The notes below the pieces were generated by a model. The model saw nothing but the letters and a program-made list of their open reading frames with translations. It was not told where the DNA came from and did no database searches. A DNA stretch of 64,000 nt, from positions 33,765,339 through 33,829,338 of the forward strand of contig OU015532.1 of NCBI GenBank assembly GCA_907165065.1, written 5' to 3'. Below, piece by piece: positions 1-11,905 of this stretch. A program made the position numbers and the translations under genes. Each line of letters starts with the position of its first letter. The stretch's first letter is position 1. Source of the DNA: Caprimulgus europaeus. Taxonomy: Eukaryota; Chordata; Aves; Caprimulgiformes; Caprimulgidae.

Positions 1-899
1 TATTAAAATGTTAAAATACTTAACAACTTATGGTTACCAGACACCTAAACCAGCAAAAACTGAGAACAGTCTTTGTATCACACATAATGTTAGTATTGAC
101 ACATTTTGCATGGGTTTTATTAATATCTTGTACACAGATGACACTAGACTCCCATTTTCAATATAGCAGATTTTACAGTGTCTTCCAATTGAATAGTACA
201 GGTATGTATATTAAACTGGCCTTTGGATAAAGGAAAAAAACCCAAACTTATAGTCACTCTCAGTTTGATTTGAATTTATCTAAAAGGTTTTTGCTATATT
301 TAACACAGAGACCTTCCTTGTGGCTATTGCAATAATAATCTTCATAGCATCTTTGGGAACAGCTAACGTATAAATGCCATATATAGAGTAAGTGACTTGA
401 CACAAGATCAATCTGGCAATTGCATGACAAAGATTTAAAAAAAAACAAACCAAAACAAAAAAAACCCCACAGGAATACAGAGTCTAACTTGTCTTCCACT
501 ATTTTCAACATATTCTTACATGAGGGAAAATATTCATACTAATGTGATTTTATCATGTTGCAGACCTGTGGCTCAGTTCTCATCAGACATGGACTGTAGC
601 ATTGCTTTTAGACCTTCAGAAGTTATAGCATTTTCCTCTGATTGTTCTACCCTCTCCTTTTAGGCTCTCTTACATTGCAATGTGCATTTGGTCATCTTCC
701 TTTTGAACAGAATTCTGTACCTTAATCAGTGGCCCAGAAAGGTTCAGTACATAGTGAGCAAAGAAAGTTGAAATGAAATTGTTTCTAGTCTTGGTATATA
801 CTAAGAAAAATAACTTGTAAATAAACCTGAATAGAATTATGATTTTTTCAGAAGGTGCATGCAGTAGGGCTGTGTTTGGCTAGTAGATACAAATAAAGG

Positions 900-901
<2 letters not shown>

Positions 902-931
<30 letters not shown>
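902..931. repeat. (GT)n microsatellite
   Basis: An uninterrupted GT dinucleotide run of about 15 units lies in the presumed CDIN1 intron. It is likely length-polymorphic. Confidence 0.98.
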
Positions 932-936
<5 letters not shown>

Positions 937-3900
937 AAGTGAGGAGATAGAAGGCAAAAAGCTGTTCCTTGTGGAAAGGGAAAGTAGATTTCTTTGCACA
1001 TTCCCAATTATGCACTTATTTGATCTAATAATGAATGTAACAATTCCACGAATTGCCTTGATGGTCTCCTAAAGTCTCTAGAACAGTTTCCACCTCAAAC
1101 CTTGTGAAATGTTCATGTAGTCTTCTGAGAGGCTGGATATGTTTCAGGTGATGCAAGTTGCTATTGAAGATTTATATGTCTCAAGAGGCACTCTTTTTCT
1201 GAATAACAACTAAAAATTAATTTATTTTCAAATGCAAAGTGGGGCAGGGCCAACTTGGATTGTACAGATACTGGGTATATGTCTCAACTAGGAGAAAAGC
1301 TGAAGAGTCTCAGGCATTAGACCGAAGTGGTAGATTCATAATGGAAAGAGTGAATGCCAGGCAGAATTACAGTTTACCAGCAGATTACAAAGGCAGCAAC
1401 AGTACTGCAGGTCAGAGGAGGTGTTTGCTTTCTTTCTGGGTGGGCATCAGGTGCCATAGTAATGGGCAGCAGACACAGTACTTTCTTTTTCATCTGTTCC
1501 CTGCTTAATATGGATAGGTGACTTACGCTTTGAGAGACCATAAATTTAAGTACAGCATCACACATAAAATATTTCTCCCTGTCAATTATGCACTATAGTG
1601 TGCTTGGCAGTTAACTGCTAAGCAACATTGTGTGAAGATACTCAGTGTGATTTATTATCCAGTCTTGGACTAATTCTGTGATCTGGGAAGTTGGAAGCCC
1701 AAACGAGCTGTCCTCCATTTGTTAATTCATCTGTTACATTGTTTGTTTTATTGTATATTTGTGTATAAGGATTCGGAAATACAGAATGGTCTAATAATTC
1801 ATTCAAAATGTCTTCAGGTAGCTTTAATGCTGGCTCCAGGATTTATACTCAGCAAATGCTAAACACACAGGTATATAATACAATTATTTATCAATGTTTT
1901 TGCTATCAAAATTTGCTGAACAACTTTTTCTATTAGTTTGGTTCTATTTTACAATAATTATTAAAGAAAAATCAATTGCTGTGAGAGAAGTTCTGCCTCC
2001 TCTGTTAAAGGTACTTCTGGCATATCCCGTTCCTCTGGCAAGCGCTGTCCCCAGATCAACAGCTGCACAGAAAGAAAGGATTGCTGCAAACTATGAGGCA
2101 CTCGCAGATTATTCAGATATCATCTTGCACTGGCCTTAGAATGGCCTGTTACTTACAGCCCTAAAAATAAACAACTATTAATCACCTAATGGCAACTTGA
2201 GTTGACCAGCACTTATGGCTGCCTGGACCTCAATCTAACTGTACTCAAAAGCTTTTCTCATGTTTTCTGTCACCCGGGATAAGAGGTAGTTTGCAGCCAA
2301 GCATTCCTTTGGGAGGACTGCTGGGAGTTTAACAAAATGTTTGAAATAACCTCAGTAACTCCTCTCAACACTGATCCACAGCTTCACATGTGCAGAATCA
2401 AACAATAGCGGCTTTGCATCGACAGTCTCTGGAGAGTGAACTAATGGCACAAGGTTTTCTCAGGGAAACTGAGTAACAAGCGAGTACCTCGGGAAGCACC
2501 ACATTCTTTGCCCGAGTTTGATCAGAAAGCGTTGCTTCCAGCAAAAATATACAGAATAATTTTGTAATGCAAACAACCACCTTTTCTCCCTGCCTTTTCA
2601 AAGGATAGCAACATTCTTGCAGTGTCTTAACTGGTAAATACAATTAGCACAACGTAAATGGAAGTAGCATAGCTTTAGTAAACTAGTCGTCAAGTTGCAT
2701 GTTGCAGGATAGAAGAGTATTGCTGCTTTGAACAGGAACGCATTAATCCATTTGTAGAGGTGCAGTAAAACAATGTGCTAACCCTGAATTATAAAAGACA
2801 AATATGTAGATACAACAGCTAATATAGAACATTAGACTCTCTCCATCAGAGAATAATTTATGAAACTTCTGAAAAAGAAGATGTAGAAAGCTTTCTTATA
2901 TTGTGCATTTCAGGTTGAGATTTTTTGGTTGAGCTTCTTTTGCTTAGGTATGCCCATCATTCAGGGGCACTTTGCCCTATATTGAGATGGTGAAGTGATC
3001 AAAGATCCTTATATTTCAGGAAAACTTGGACCTATCTCCAAAATACCAAATAAGGTACCTGGAACACTGTCTATTATCTTTTAGATAAATACTGGAACTA
3101 ACTTCCCAAGCAGCTAAAATGCATTATTTTCCAATATGCATACCCAAGTGATCTCCACTAAAGCCAGAGACAACTTTGGCCATAATTTCCATGAACCAGT
3201 CCAGCAGTATGAGTGTTAACAATTTATTTTCTATAATGTTGATGTGAGTACCCTGTTAATTTTCAGTACCTCAGCACCTTATAGTCCCTCTTTACAACAC
3301 AAAGCCTTGCAGTCTGATATGCAGAGCATCTACCTGATTTTGAAGATGCTGAGACTGAAAAAAAAAAAAGTTTTACTTTAAGTACACATAGCCACTGTGA
3401 GAGGTGAGCATTTGGGATACTATTAATAAACAACAAAATAATATGTTTCAGTAGAAGTTAGGACATTAACCAACAAAACTTGAGAAATTCAAAGTTCACT
3501 CAAGGCTCTCTTGTCTTAATGACAAGCTGCCTTGAGCCAGGATGTGTTTTCTTTCTCACTCACTGCATCAGTCTTCACTTAGAAAGCCTTGATCCTTGTA
3601 AATCAGTGTAACCTTAATGTTATTTAATCATAGCTTTTAAAAGTTAATTTCCATGAGAACTATATTTTTAAAAAGCCCTAACTTGTCATTGAGGATTATA
3701 AAAATCCTTTATTTGCCTGGAGAACAGTACTCGGATCTGAATGAGTAAGTGTAAGTGAATAATGTGTTTCGACAGTTTGTTTATTAAAAATGTATTATGC
3801 AGCTAAAAGTTATATTGTATTTATAATATTTTCATGACAGTGACTTGCACAGTTTTTGGTGCATTCTATTAATATGCATTTTAAAATTGTGCTGTGCAAA

Positions 3901-4835
3901 ATTCTAAAATATTTTAAATTGTCTCTTATATCCACATAAATATCACTTAATTTGTTTTTATTTTTCCAAATGCCAAATGCAATTAAAACATGTTATAAGT
4001 ATGATGAAATGCTGCTATTTAATTGATGCCTTAACAATCTTATTGCAGAGATAAAAAGACAGCTAGTATCAAAAAAAAAAAGCTCATTAAGTTTTAATCA
4101 TATCCAAGAAAAGTGTGACTATAGAGACAGAGGCCCAATATTAGTTTTCATCCACCTTTTTTTCAGCTGACAACTCCAACTTCCACATCAGCTGCATATA
4201 GTATCAATATCTGACATTCACTGAAATGCCTACTTTTCTCAGCCCACAAGAAATTCCCACTTTTGAGTCAAAACCTCCTTGGAAGTGCGAGTCTCATAGA
4301 ATATTAATAGACTTTAATTTTTTTCCTTGTCTTCATTAAAAATAAGACTTCCCCCAACTACTGTAGTAAAATCAAAGCTTAAAGCAGATTAGGTTTTACT
4401 TGCTTGATTTTACCTTAAGCAGCATAAACTGGATGCCTGGATCCTTGAGACATAATACACTGCTAACTTCTGTGTGTGAGGCTTAATATAGTGCTTGCTA
4501 GTGCCAGGGACAGGTTTCCTATTATCTTTACAAATACTTCATCAGAACTTGTTAATCTTTTTCTTGAAACACGTTTGCAAGCAAATATATTTTTGTCGCG
4601 TAAGGGACTTGGGCCCAAAAATATTGTAGCCTTCTGAGCTACAAGTTAATGATCAGGTTTTTAAAGCAAAAAATATCAGTTACTTGATTTTACTAAGTGT
4701 TTGATTTTTTTTTTCTTTCTTTCTACCAGATTGGGTGAAGTCAAAGAAATAAGGTGCTGTAATGCCTTGAAGGCATTTTTTTATTTAAATCTCTGTGTGT
4801 GTCACTGGATTACAAAAGTGCATGAAGGATTTTTC

Positions 4836-5063
4836 GCCTACAGGAAGGCTGGGGAGCGCCTTTTTATAGGGGCAGGTAGTAATAGAACAAGGGGAAATGG
4901 CTTTAAACTGAAAGAGAGGAGGTTTAGATTAGATATTAGGAAGAAATTCTTCACTGTGAGGGTGGTGAGACACTGGAACAGGTTGCCCAGAGAAACTGTG
5001 GATGCCCCCTCCCTGGAAGTGTTCGAGGCCAGGTTGGATCAGACCTTGAGCAACCTGGTGTAG
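4836..5063 (+). pseudogene. CR1 ORF2 C-terminal remnant
   Basis: The frame through the CR1 fragment is still open to a TAG at 5061-5063 and matches the C-terminal end of CR1 ORF2, with motifs such as [19 protein letters not shown] and then DAPSLEVF. The endonuclease and reverse transcriptase domains that make up most of ORF2 are absent, so no functional protein can be made. The lack of stops or frameshifts over about 75 codons suggests a fairly young insertion. The open frame runs further upstream, but that part is host sequence. Confidence 0.85.
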
Positions 5064-5155
5064 TGGAAGGTGTCCCTGCTCATGGCACAAGGGATTGGAA
5101 CTGGATGATTTTTAAGGTCCCTTCCAACCCAAACCATTCTGTGGTTCTATGATTT
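4836..5155 (+). mobile_element. CR1 LINE, 5'-truncated 3' end
   Basis: This is the 3' terminal piece of a chicken-repeat-1 (CR1) non-LTR retrotransposon. It holds the end of ORF2 followed by the characteristic short 3' UTR, with the hallmark phrases CACTGGAACAGGTTGCCCAG, GGTCCCTTCCAACCCAAACC and the terminal TTCTATGATT. CR1 copies are typically truncated at the 5' end and lack a poly(A) tail, as here. It lies in the sense orientation of the presumed CDIN1 intron. The 3' end is clear; the 5' boundary near 4836 was set by where similarity to the family fades and is approximate. Confidence 0.94.
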
Positions 5156-5822
5156 AAAAAGTGACAGGGTTAATAAAACTCCACAGTTATCTTTAAACTG
5201 CATTCATAGATTTTAAAATACACTGTCTTTATGCACAAGTACCTTTATTTTAAAACTCTATATAAATGAACAGTAGCAGAAATACCTTGTTATAAACTAC
5301 TCTGAACTAGGCTTGTGGTAGCTGTTTAAATGGAAAATTTCTTGCTAATCAAAGTCAGTTTCTGAGCAGTGGCTATTAAATGTTTGCCAAGATATATAAC
5401 GCTGTGTCATCAGCAGTAGTAAACTGGTCTAGACGTAAGGAAGTTGGCTGACTGATGCCAATTGACCTTACTTGAAAATGTGGTCTGCAGTTGTTGCCTA
5501 CTAGCCTAGCTCTGCCAATAACTAAATTCCCTCCACTGACACAAATGAGATTTCTACAAGTACACTAATATAAAGTTGTGAGTCCATAAACAGTAAACTT
5601 ATTAGACATTATAGGGGGTTTAAATTATTATATATTCGGGGTTTATTAGTACTACAAGTAAAATCAGTTTACTCACCACTGTGATTCTCATGAACCATGT
5701 ACGGACTTAGAATATAATAATTTATTTGTGCATTTTTTTAATTCCCTTTTCCCAGGAACTAAATAGTGATGTACAAGTGGTAATGTTCTAATTTGCTTGA
5801 TATTTAAAAAGAAAAACAAGAA

Positions 5823-5852
5823 AACAAAGCCAGCTTTTTAGCTGGCTCTGTT
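5823..5852. repeat. Short inverted repeat (hairpin)
   Basis: AGCCAGCT (5828-5835) and AGCTGGCT (5840-5847) are perfect reverse complements separated by TTTT. After one mismatch the pairing continues for four more bases on each side. It is too short for a typical microRNA precursor. Confidence 0.8.
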
Positions 5853-8691
5853 GATGATCTGACATTAAAAAGCAAGGGACCAGAACGCAGTCCTTCAAAG
5901 ACACATTCAGATGGGACCTTTATAATTAAAATTACCAACAAGGTAGACTGTTATGCTTTGATATAACATGAATACTCATCTGAATCTGTTTGATAAAATA
6001 TTTGCTTAAATACATATTAGAAATAAGAATTCATATGCCAGCATTTCATTATGAGAGTCTCTTTGAATTAAAATTATTTACATTATGCTGAGATGCATAC
6101 AACCCATCTATAACAAATAGACTGAAAATAAATAAAGTGAACATTTATTTTAAAACAATTGCAAGATGTTTTACATTTCTGCTCAGTATTGAGCAGTGTG
6201 ATGAAAATGCATTTTTCATAAAACCACATGCAAGGCTTTTTGATGGTGAAAAAATCCACTCACAACAGCCACATGTCTAGGCAAATCCTTAGAAGCTAGT
6301 ATGGACCCCACACATACATTCCAGAAGAAAAGATATTGCTAGAAAGTAGTTTCTCTTGAAGTGAATATGTGTAAGCCTACTAGGCCACTTTGATAAATAA
6401 ATAAAAATCTTTTTTCTTTTCTAGCACAAAACTGGTTCAACTGGAGGGCAAGTTAAACCCAGATTCATATTTTACTTTGTTTTTTCTTTCCCTTTTTTTT
6501 CTGGTGTTCACTTGGCTTAGAGGGAGAAATTTTCTTTTTTTTTTCTTTTTTTTTTTTAAGAAAAAGAATCATTTGGCTTTGGGTTATCTGAATTTTACCT
6601 TCCTGGCTTTTCAGCATATCTCTGTGAAACTCCTTTACAAGGACAGAGCCCAGTGTCCCCAGCCAGAATCACTGATGTACAAATCTGTACTCCTTTAACT
6701 ATGGGTTTCTTTCAAAATTGGTGTCATTAAACCATTACAAAAGATCCTCTGAACACTCTTATATTAGTGCAAAGCTGACTTACTTAGCATAGTACGATCA
6801 GACGTAAGTTTTATTTAAAGCACTTTTTGAGCCTGAAACTGTACTTAACTATACTTAAAGTATATTTTACTATCTCCAGCATCTATCTCAAATCCTTCAG
6901 TTGTTTCTTTGAAAGACACCATCTGCTGCCCTTAGTACTTAGACTAAATTTAGTCTTCTATATCAAGCCTAAATTAGGCCTAAATTAACCCATGGGCTTT
7001 TGTTTACCTGCTCTCTTCTTGCCACGCCATGGGGTCATAAGCCTACCTACCTCCTTTTGGGCACTTCTGGCACGCTGACCCCACACTAAAGTGCAGCTAG
7101 ATTGGCTTTGGCTGTCTTGGAGTCACAGCTTCTGATGTCAAAACTAGACAATGACTAAACCAGGATTTATATAATGATAAATGCATATTTATTGGTTGAT
7201 TTTTAAGTAAAGTGATGCAAGATGTGTGGACCATTTTCACTTGCTATGTTTATTATATTCTGAAGGAAACTTGTCCTTCTGTATTTCCTGTTTGTTCTAT
7301 TTTTACTGCATGGAATTAACCAAACATTAGCTACCCTGGATTTATTTTCAGCTTTTAAAAGAACATCCATATAAAAGTAAAGTTCTAAAAGTAGTAGTTT
7401 CACTGGAATAGGTGAAACTACAGTTTTATATAGCCTTTGACCATGTTCCTTCACACCTAAGCTTTTCAGGGTAAGAATTGAAAGACAGAGGATGAAAAGT
7501 ACAAGTTAAGCACATTTTTGGGGATTTATACATTTTTTCTAAGTGAGAACAATACCCATAGGAGTCCATAGTTTGTTACATTATAAGCTTGATTTTCATT
7601 TTAAGCTTAAACTTTCTCCAGTCTTTTGTATGCAGTGGAATAACCTGGCCTATGTTGCATACCGTATCTATAGAGCTTTAGAACCATTTGGTACATTCAG
7701 AGGTTTTTTTTCTCCTCCTTGGAGCTACTAAATGAGTCCCCTTTCCATAGCAATACTAAGTGTTCTGTCATTTAGTTTATTCTCCTGTGCAAGCCAGGGT
7801 GAGTCACTAACTTGTTAAATGTTATGACTGATTCAGAAATAAATTCGTAGCTTCACTTTGTAATTCACAGCATTGAGTTTTGTTCTTCATGGTGTCATAG
7901 CTGCACTTGGGAAGGAGTCGAATTAAAAAAGATAATTCTTACTTCTAGGTTACACTTCCCTACCTCATCCCCTTACACAAAAAGGTTAAGTGTCTTTTCA
8001 AATTAAGGCAGCAGTAATTAACCAGTGGCATTGTTTGTGATTTGCCAACTCTGGGCGTTAATGAGAGAGAAATTAGCACTTATCAGCAGGAGTTCCTGAT
8101 AGTCAATGGCAAATGCTTAATGTGCCAACAAGTTAATTTTGGTCATAAGTACTACACTTAAGTGTTTTTTAACAAAAGTATGGTATGTTTTTTATGTGAT
8201 CATAAATATGGGCTGTGTGATAGAGCTATAATAGAAGGATTACACAATACAGTGGAAAAAAGTGCAACCTAGGCAGCACAGGGCAAATAGTTTTGCTGTA
8301 ATTACACAGTCAAACGCAGGATTGATGGATGTTTTCATGCTAAAGATGTACTTGCTCCTGCAATTAACAGTATGCAGATGTTCTTGTATATACATTTTAT
8401 AATCAAATCTGGGGTTTCTGAACATAATTTTTGAAGCATAAAATATTGCTGAAAAATTGTGCTTGAGCTGTGATGATTTGCTAGAAAGACATAAATTAGC
8501 CTTTTAGGAGTCTCAAAATATTAATTTTATTTAAAATTAAATTTCTAAAAACAAATTACTTAAGCACAGTGCCTCGTGCGTTTTATGGTGGATAGGGGAT
8601 TCAGACTGCCACACACAGCAAAATGAGCCCTTCAAAACTTGGGCTGAGCAGCTGCTCATTAGCATCAAGGTTTTACCTGGCACACGCGCTC

Positions 8692-8727
8692 GTAATGAGT
8701 AAGTACTGCGTAATGAGTAAGTACTGT
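8692..8727. repeat. 18-bp tandem duplication
   Basis: Two adjacent copies of an 18-bp unit beginning GTAATGAGTAAGTACTG differ only in the last base (C or T). It looks like a simple local duplication in the presumed intron. Confidence 0.9.
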
Positions 8728-10695
8728 GTACGTGTCATAGCTTCTGCCTTGCATAAATAGCCCGTTAGAAATGTAAGGTCTGCTCCCTGGCTTCTGGAGT
8801 TTTTTTGCTTTTAAAATAACTTTAGTTAGTACATAAGTACGTCCCCACCCAATTAACCCGTTTCTGTGTTTGGTTGATGTGGGAATAGATAGATCTGTGT
8901 GTGAAATAACAAAAGTGGGCCCATCCTGCATCCGGAAATGAGCGCCTCTCACCAGAGGCAGTGAGCAGCAGTCCTTGGCTTCCCTTGCTGTTTGCTCCTC
9001 CGTACTGCTAGGCTAGCTGGCCTCCCTGTTACAACGGGAGGTCACTCACATCTCGGCCCCGCATGAACTTCAGCAAAGGCAGACAGAGAGCAGTCCTTGG
9101 AGACAGCGGAGGCTAAAGTTGTTGACCAGCCAGAGAAAACTTAGGAACTGGGTGTAGGCAGCATCATCCTTCCATATGAGCCACTTTTTTAGTCTGTTTA
9201 GTCAATAATAAACATGTTTCAATATTATAGTTTCATGTTAGCTAGTATAGCTGGATTTGTCAGAGCTCTAACCTTTCTACTTTCAAATATCATCTTTCAG
9301 TTGCAAAAAGCACATTTGCCAGTGTTGCCTCAGCTATGCCGAGGGGTAATTTACTTTGCCACTAAATTGCGGCCACTTCGAGGTTGAAGAGTAGTAGTAG
9401 CCATAAACCAAAATGTTACAATGCTATGCAGCAGTTTTGGGCAAAAGACTACCGTATCTAATTGAAACTGCAGGAGGAAGCCACAGGGGTTTCTTCTTCC
9501 TTTGATGCCTGTTCCATTACATGAGCACATCAAATAGAGTTTTCCCTCCATTGTTGGAAAGAAACCACCCTAATGAAGCCAGTCTGGCACTGCCCACAGT
9601 TTTGAGTGCTTGTATTGTCTGCTAAGTGAACATCTAGGTTACCATGCATCCCCCTCAGTGCATTTTTATTATAATTAAACATTAACAAAAATTGGCTACC
9701 ATATTGGTTGAGTCCTGAGTGCAGCTCTACATATAAACCATTACATGACATTCTATTGAACTTTTTCTTGTACAGACGGTATCTAACAGCTCATCCTGCA
9801 CTGTTGTTTTTGGCAAGTTCACTACAGCATATAATAAATCAAGGAAAGAAAAAGCTTTTTGGCCTAATGTTGTACAGACTGCTGTAATGTTAGACTACAG
9901 AAAGCAGTTCTGTTTTTAGACATCCTTTTACTAACCCAACATTCATAATTTATGATTTCACTGTAAAATTCCTGCAACACTACACCAAAAGTAGTGCTGC
10001 CCTTTAATTAAGTGCTCTCAGTAGGAAAAACGTGAAACTGATGTGCAAAACATATCGCAGTACACAGTGATTGATAGTGATTACTTCTTTATGAACCCAG
10101 CCTGAAGGTCTGAACTTCCTGATGGGTAAAATAGTCCATGGGGCTACTTCCTGAGATTGCCTAGTGGGGCTCAGTCAGAGTTAGCAATATCTGAGGAATT
10201 CCTGAGGCACATTTCAGAGACCTTACAGCAGAGACTTTCTGTTTCTTTCTGAATTGTGCTTTATGTTGATAATTACCTGAATAATAGCTTATTGTAGAGA
10301 TTATATTTTAAGGATTCATTGTTTTCTTCATGGTATTATAATTTGCATGAACTGGGACTTGCATAAACCCCTGTATTTTTAATGTCTGCATGCCCAAATC
10401 TGAAAAAGTAGAGGGCATGGTAAGAGAGACTTCTATATGTATCAAAATTACTAAATGTTATTTAATATTTAAGGCATAGATCTTTTTTTACTTACATGTG
10501 CAGAGTATTCAAAGGAAAAAAAACTGATGTGGATTGAGTCTCTAAATAGCATTTTTATTCATGGAATCCGGTATTAATGACATATCAATTCAAAATTGAT
10601 TAAAATTTGAAAATTTTGCAGTGAAATTAACAGATTTACTTGTGTTGGATTCACAGAGAGGGGAATGAAAGTTCACCTAGCACAATCACATAAGT

Positions 10696-10718
10696 TCCTT
10701 TTCTGTTTTGCTTGATAG
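10696..10718 (+). promoter_or_regulatory. CDIN1: 3' splice site of the CDIN1 terminal exon
   Basis: A pyrimidine-rich tract ends in TAG at 10716-10718, directly before the base that completes an arginine codon of the conserved CDIN1 frame. This fixes the exon start at 10719 and implies that the intron interrupts that codon after its second base. Confidence 0.88.
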
Positions 10719-10854
10719 ATTTGGCCCTGGATTAGTCATCTACTGGTATGGATTTATTGAAGAGCTGGACTGCCATCGTGAACGTGGTATCCTGCTAAAA
10801 GACTGCTTTCCTACGGACATTGTGACTCTGCGACACAGCATGGCTCAACTCTGA
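10719..10854 (+). CDS. CDIN1: CDIN1 terminal coding exon (C-terminus)
   Basis: CDIN1 (C15orf41) is a predicted PD-(D/E)XK-fold nuclease that binds Codanin-1 (CDAN1). In humans, mutations in it cause congenital dyserythropoietic anaemia type I. The exon begins with the third base of an Arg codon and encodes 44 further residues before TGA at 10852-10854. Recognisable family motifs are [18 protein letters not shown] near the start and [18 protein letters not shown] after it. The catalytic D/ExK residues lie in upstream exons outside this window; this exon supplies the C-terminal tail, the region linked to Codanin-1 binding. Compared with the human protein as I remember it, there are several conservative substitutions and a tail ending MAQL, about two residues longer. 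Identity is near certain from the sequence; the functional remarks are family knowledge. Confidence 0.94.
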
Positions 10855-11905
10855 TGTTGGGAGAAAGAGGTAAATCCGGAAGCAACTTTACTTTCCTGCA
10901 GTGTAAACTAATGGCAGCATCTGCCCTGAACTCCAGCTGAACTCCTGCTGCCCGCCCTTATGCTACTGCCTCTTTACACAAACATATCAAGAGTTTCTGT
11001 TTTGCTTCAGACCTCTGTTGTGATCAGCCAAAAAAGACAGACACAACCCACTCATTATCAGCATTTCTGTCTCTGTCAAACAGCTAGTTTTTAGATACTC
11101 ATAATCTTTCTTCCTTCCGGATGGCTTCTTCTAGCATTCTAAACAAAGACAAAAATGCAGAGGCTGAAAGGTGCAACTTTCAGTTCTTATCCCTCTTACA
11201 GAGTCGTCTTTAAAAATAAGTGGCTTTTTAATGGTTTCACTCACAAGTTTATTCAGTGCTAGTGATCTGACTGAAACAGCTACACCAATGTGGAAAATTG
11301 GTAAAGACTGTTATTCTGGGGCTTAAAACAATATAATGCATAGCTCATAAAGGCCAGGTGGTAAGACAGGATCATAATTTCTGGCTGTTATGGTAAATTG
11401 TCAGATTTTGAGAGAAGAATTGGTGTATGTGCTTTGTCACTATCTGATGGCTAAAATCAACAACTGAATCTCAAGTTAACAATTAAAAAATAATCTAAGT
11501 TAGGGGATTTTTTGGGGGGGTGAAAGTGAAGAGCAAGGATTTATTTTGTGTATATGAACCTGTGAAGTTTGGGGTTAGTTTTCTGGGTTCTTTAGTAAGT
11601 AGTTTAATGACTCAAAAATTACTTGTGTTTTGTCTTTTCCTCCCCACCCCCAGGGAATCTATAACTAGGAATTTTTCTCTTAACTGACCTTAAGGAAGGA
11701 ATCTGTCTTGACCCCCTAGGTACTGTAACATGTAATTTTCTGGCATACTGAAGTCCGAAAGAACAATGTACAAGACCTCTCTGTGTGGGTTACTTCTGAA
11801 GATTGCCATCTTGGTGTTCAAGAAGGGGAGTAAAAAAAAGATGAAACAGCACTTCATACTGGATTGGTTCCACAAGACAAATAAAGCACACAAATGGGCA
11901 TGTTT
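10855..11905 (+). other. CDIN1: Probable CDIN1 3' untranslated region
   Basis: The sequence continues without a strong 5' splice site after the stop codon and reaches a canonical AATAAA at 11880 followed by GT-rich DNA. I infer that most or all of this stretch is 3' UTR. An ATTAAA variant near 11485 could give a shorter form. The cleavage point is approximate. Confidence 0.6.
11880..11885 (+). terminator. CDIN1: Candidate CDIN1 poly(A) signal
   Basis: This is the first canonical AATAAA I find downstream of the CDIN1 stop. It is followed within about 40 bases by a T/GT-rich stretch (TGTGTTCTTGTGAG) of the kind that binds the cleavage-stimulation factor. Confidence 0.6.

Larger units (their letters stand above)
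1..10718 (+). other. CDIN1: Inferred terminal intron of CDIN1
   Basis: The stretch is assigned as intron because it precedes a CDIN1 terminal exon with a proper splice acceptor. I looked for the preceding CDIN1 exons, which carry the nuclease catalytic motif, and did not find them, so the intron probably extends beyond the left edge. It is AT-rich and CpG-poor. It contains a GT dinucleotide run, a CR1 3' fragment, a small hairpin near 5.8 kb, an 18-bp tandem duplication near 8.7 kb and scattered A or T tracts. No open frame in it resembles a known protein apart from the CR1 remnant. An unrecognised short exon cannot be excluded by eye. Confidence 0.7.

Noticed and set aside
4701..4835. Upstream part of the open frame that enters the CR1 fragment
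   Set aside because: It begins in a T-run and shows no CR1 similarity; it is host sequence that happens to be in frame with the ORF2 remnant.
7695..7731. Possible CDIN1 exon because of a Trp-Ser-Tyr-like stretch
   Set aside because: The frame stops at once, the flanking residues do not match CDIN1, and no proper donor follows.
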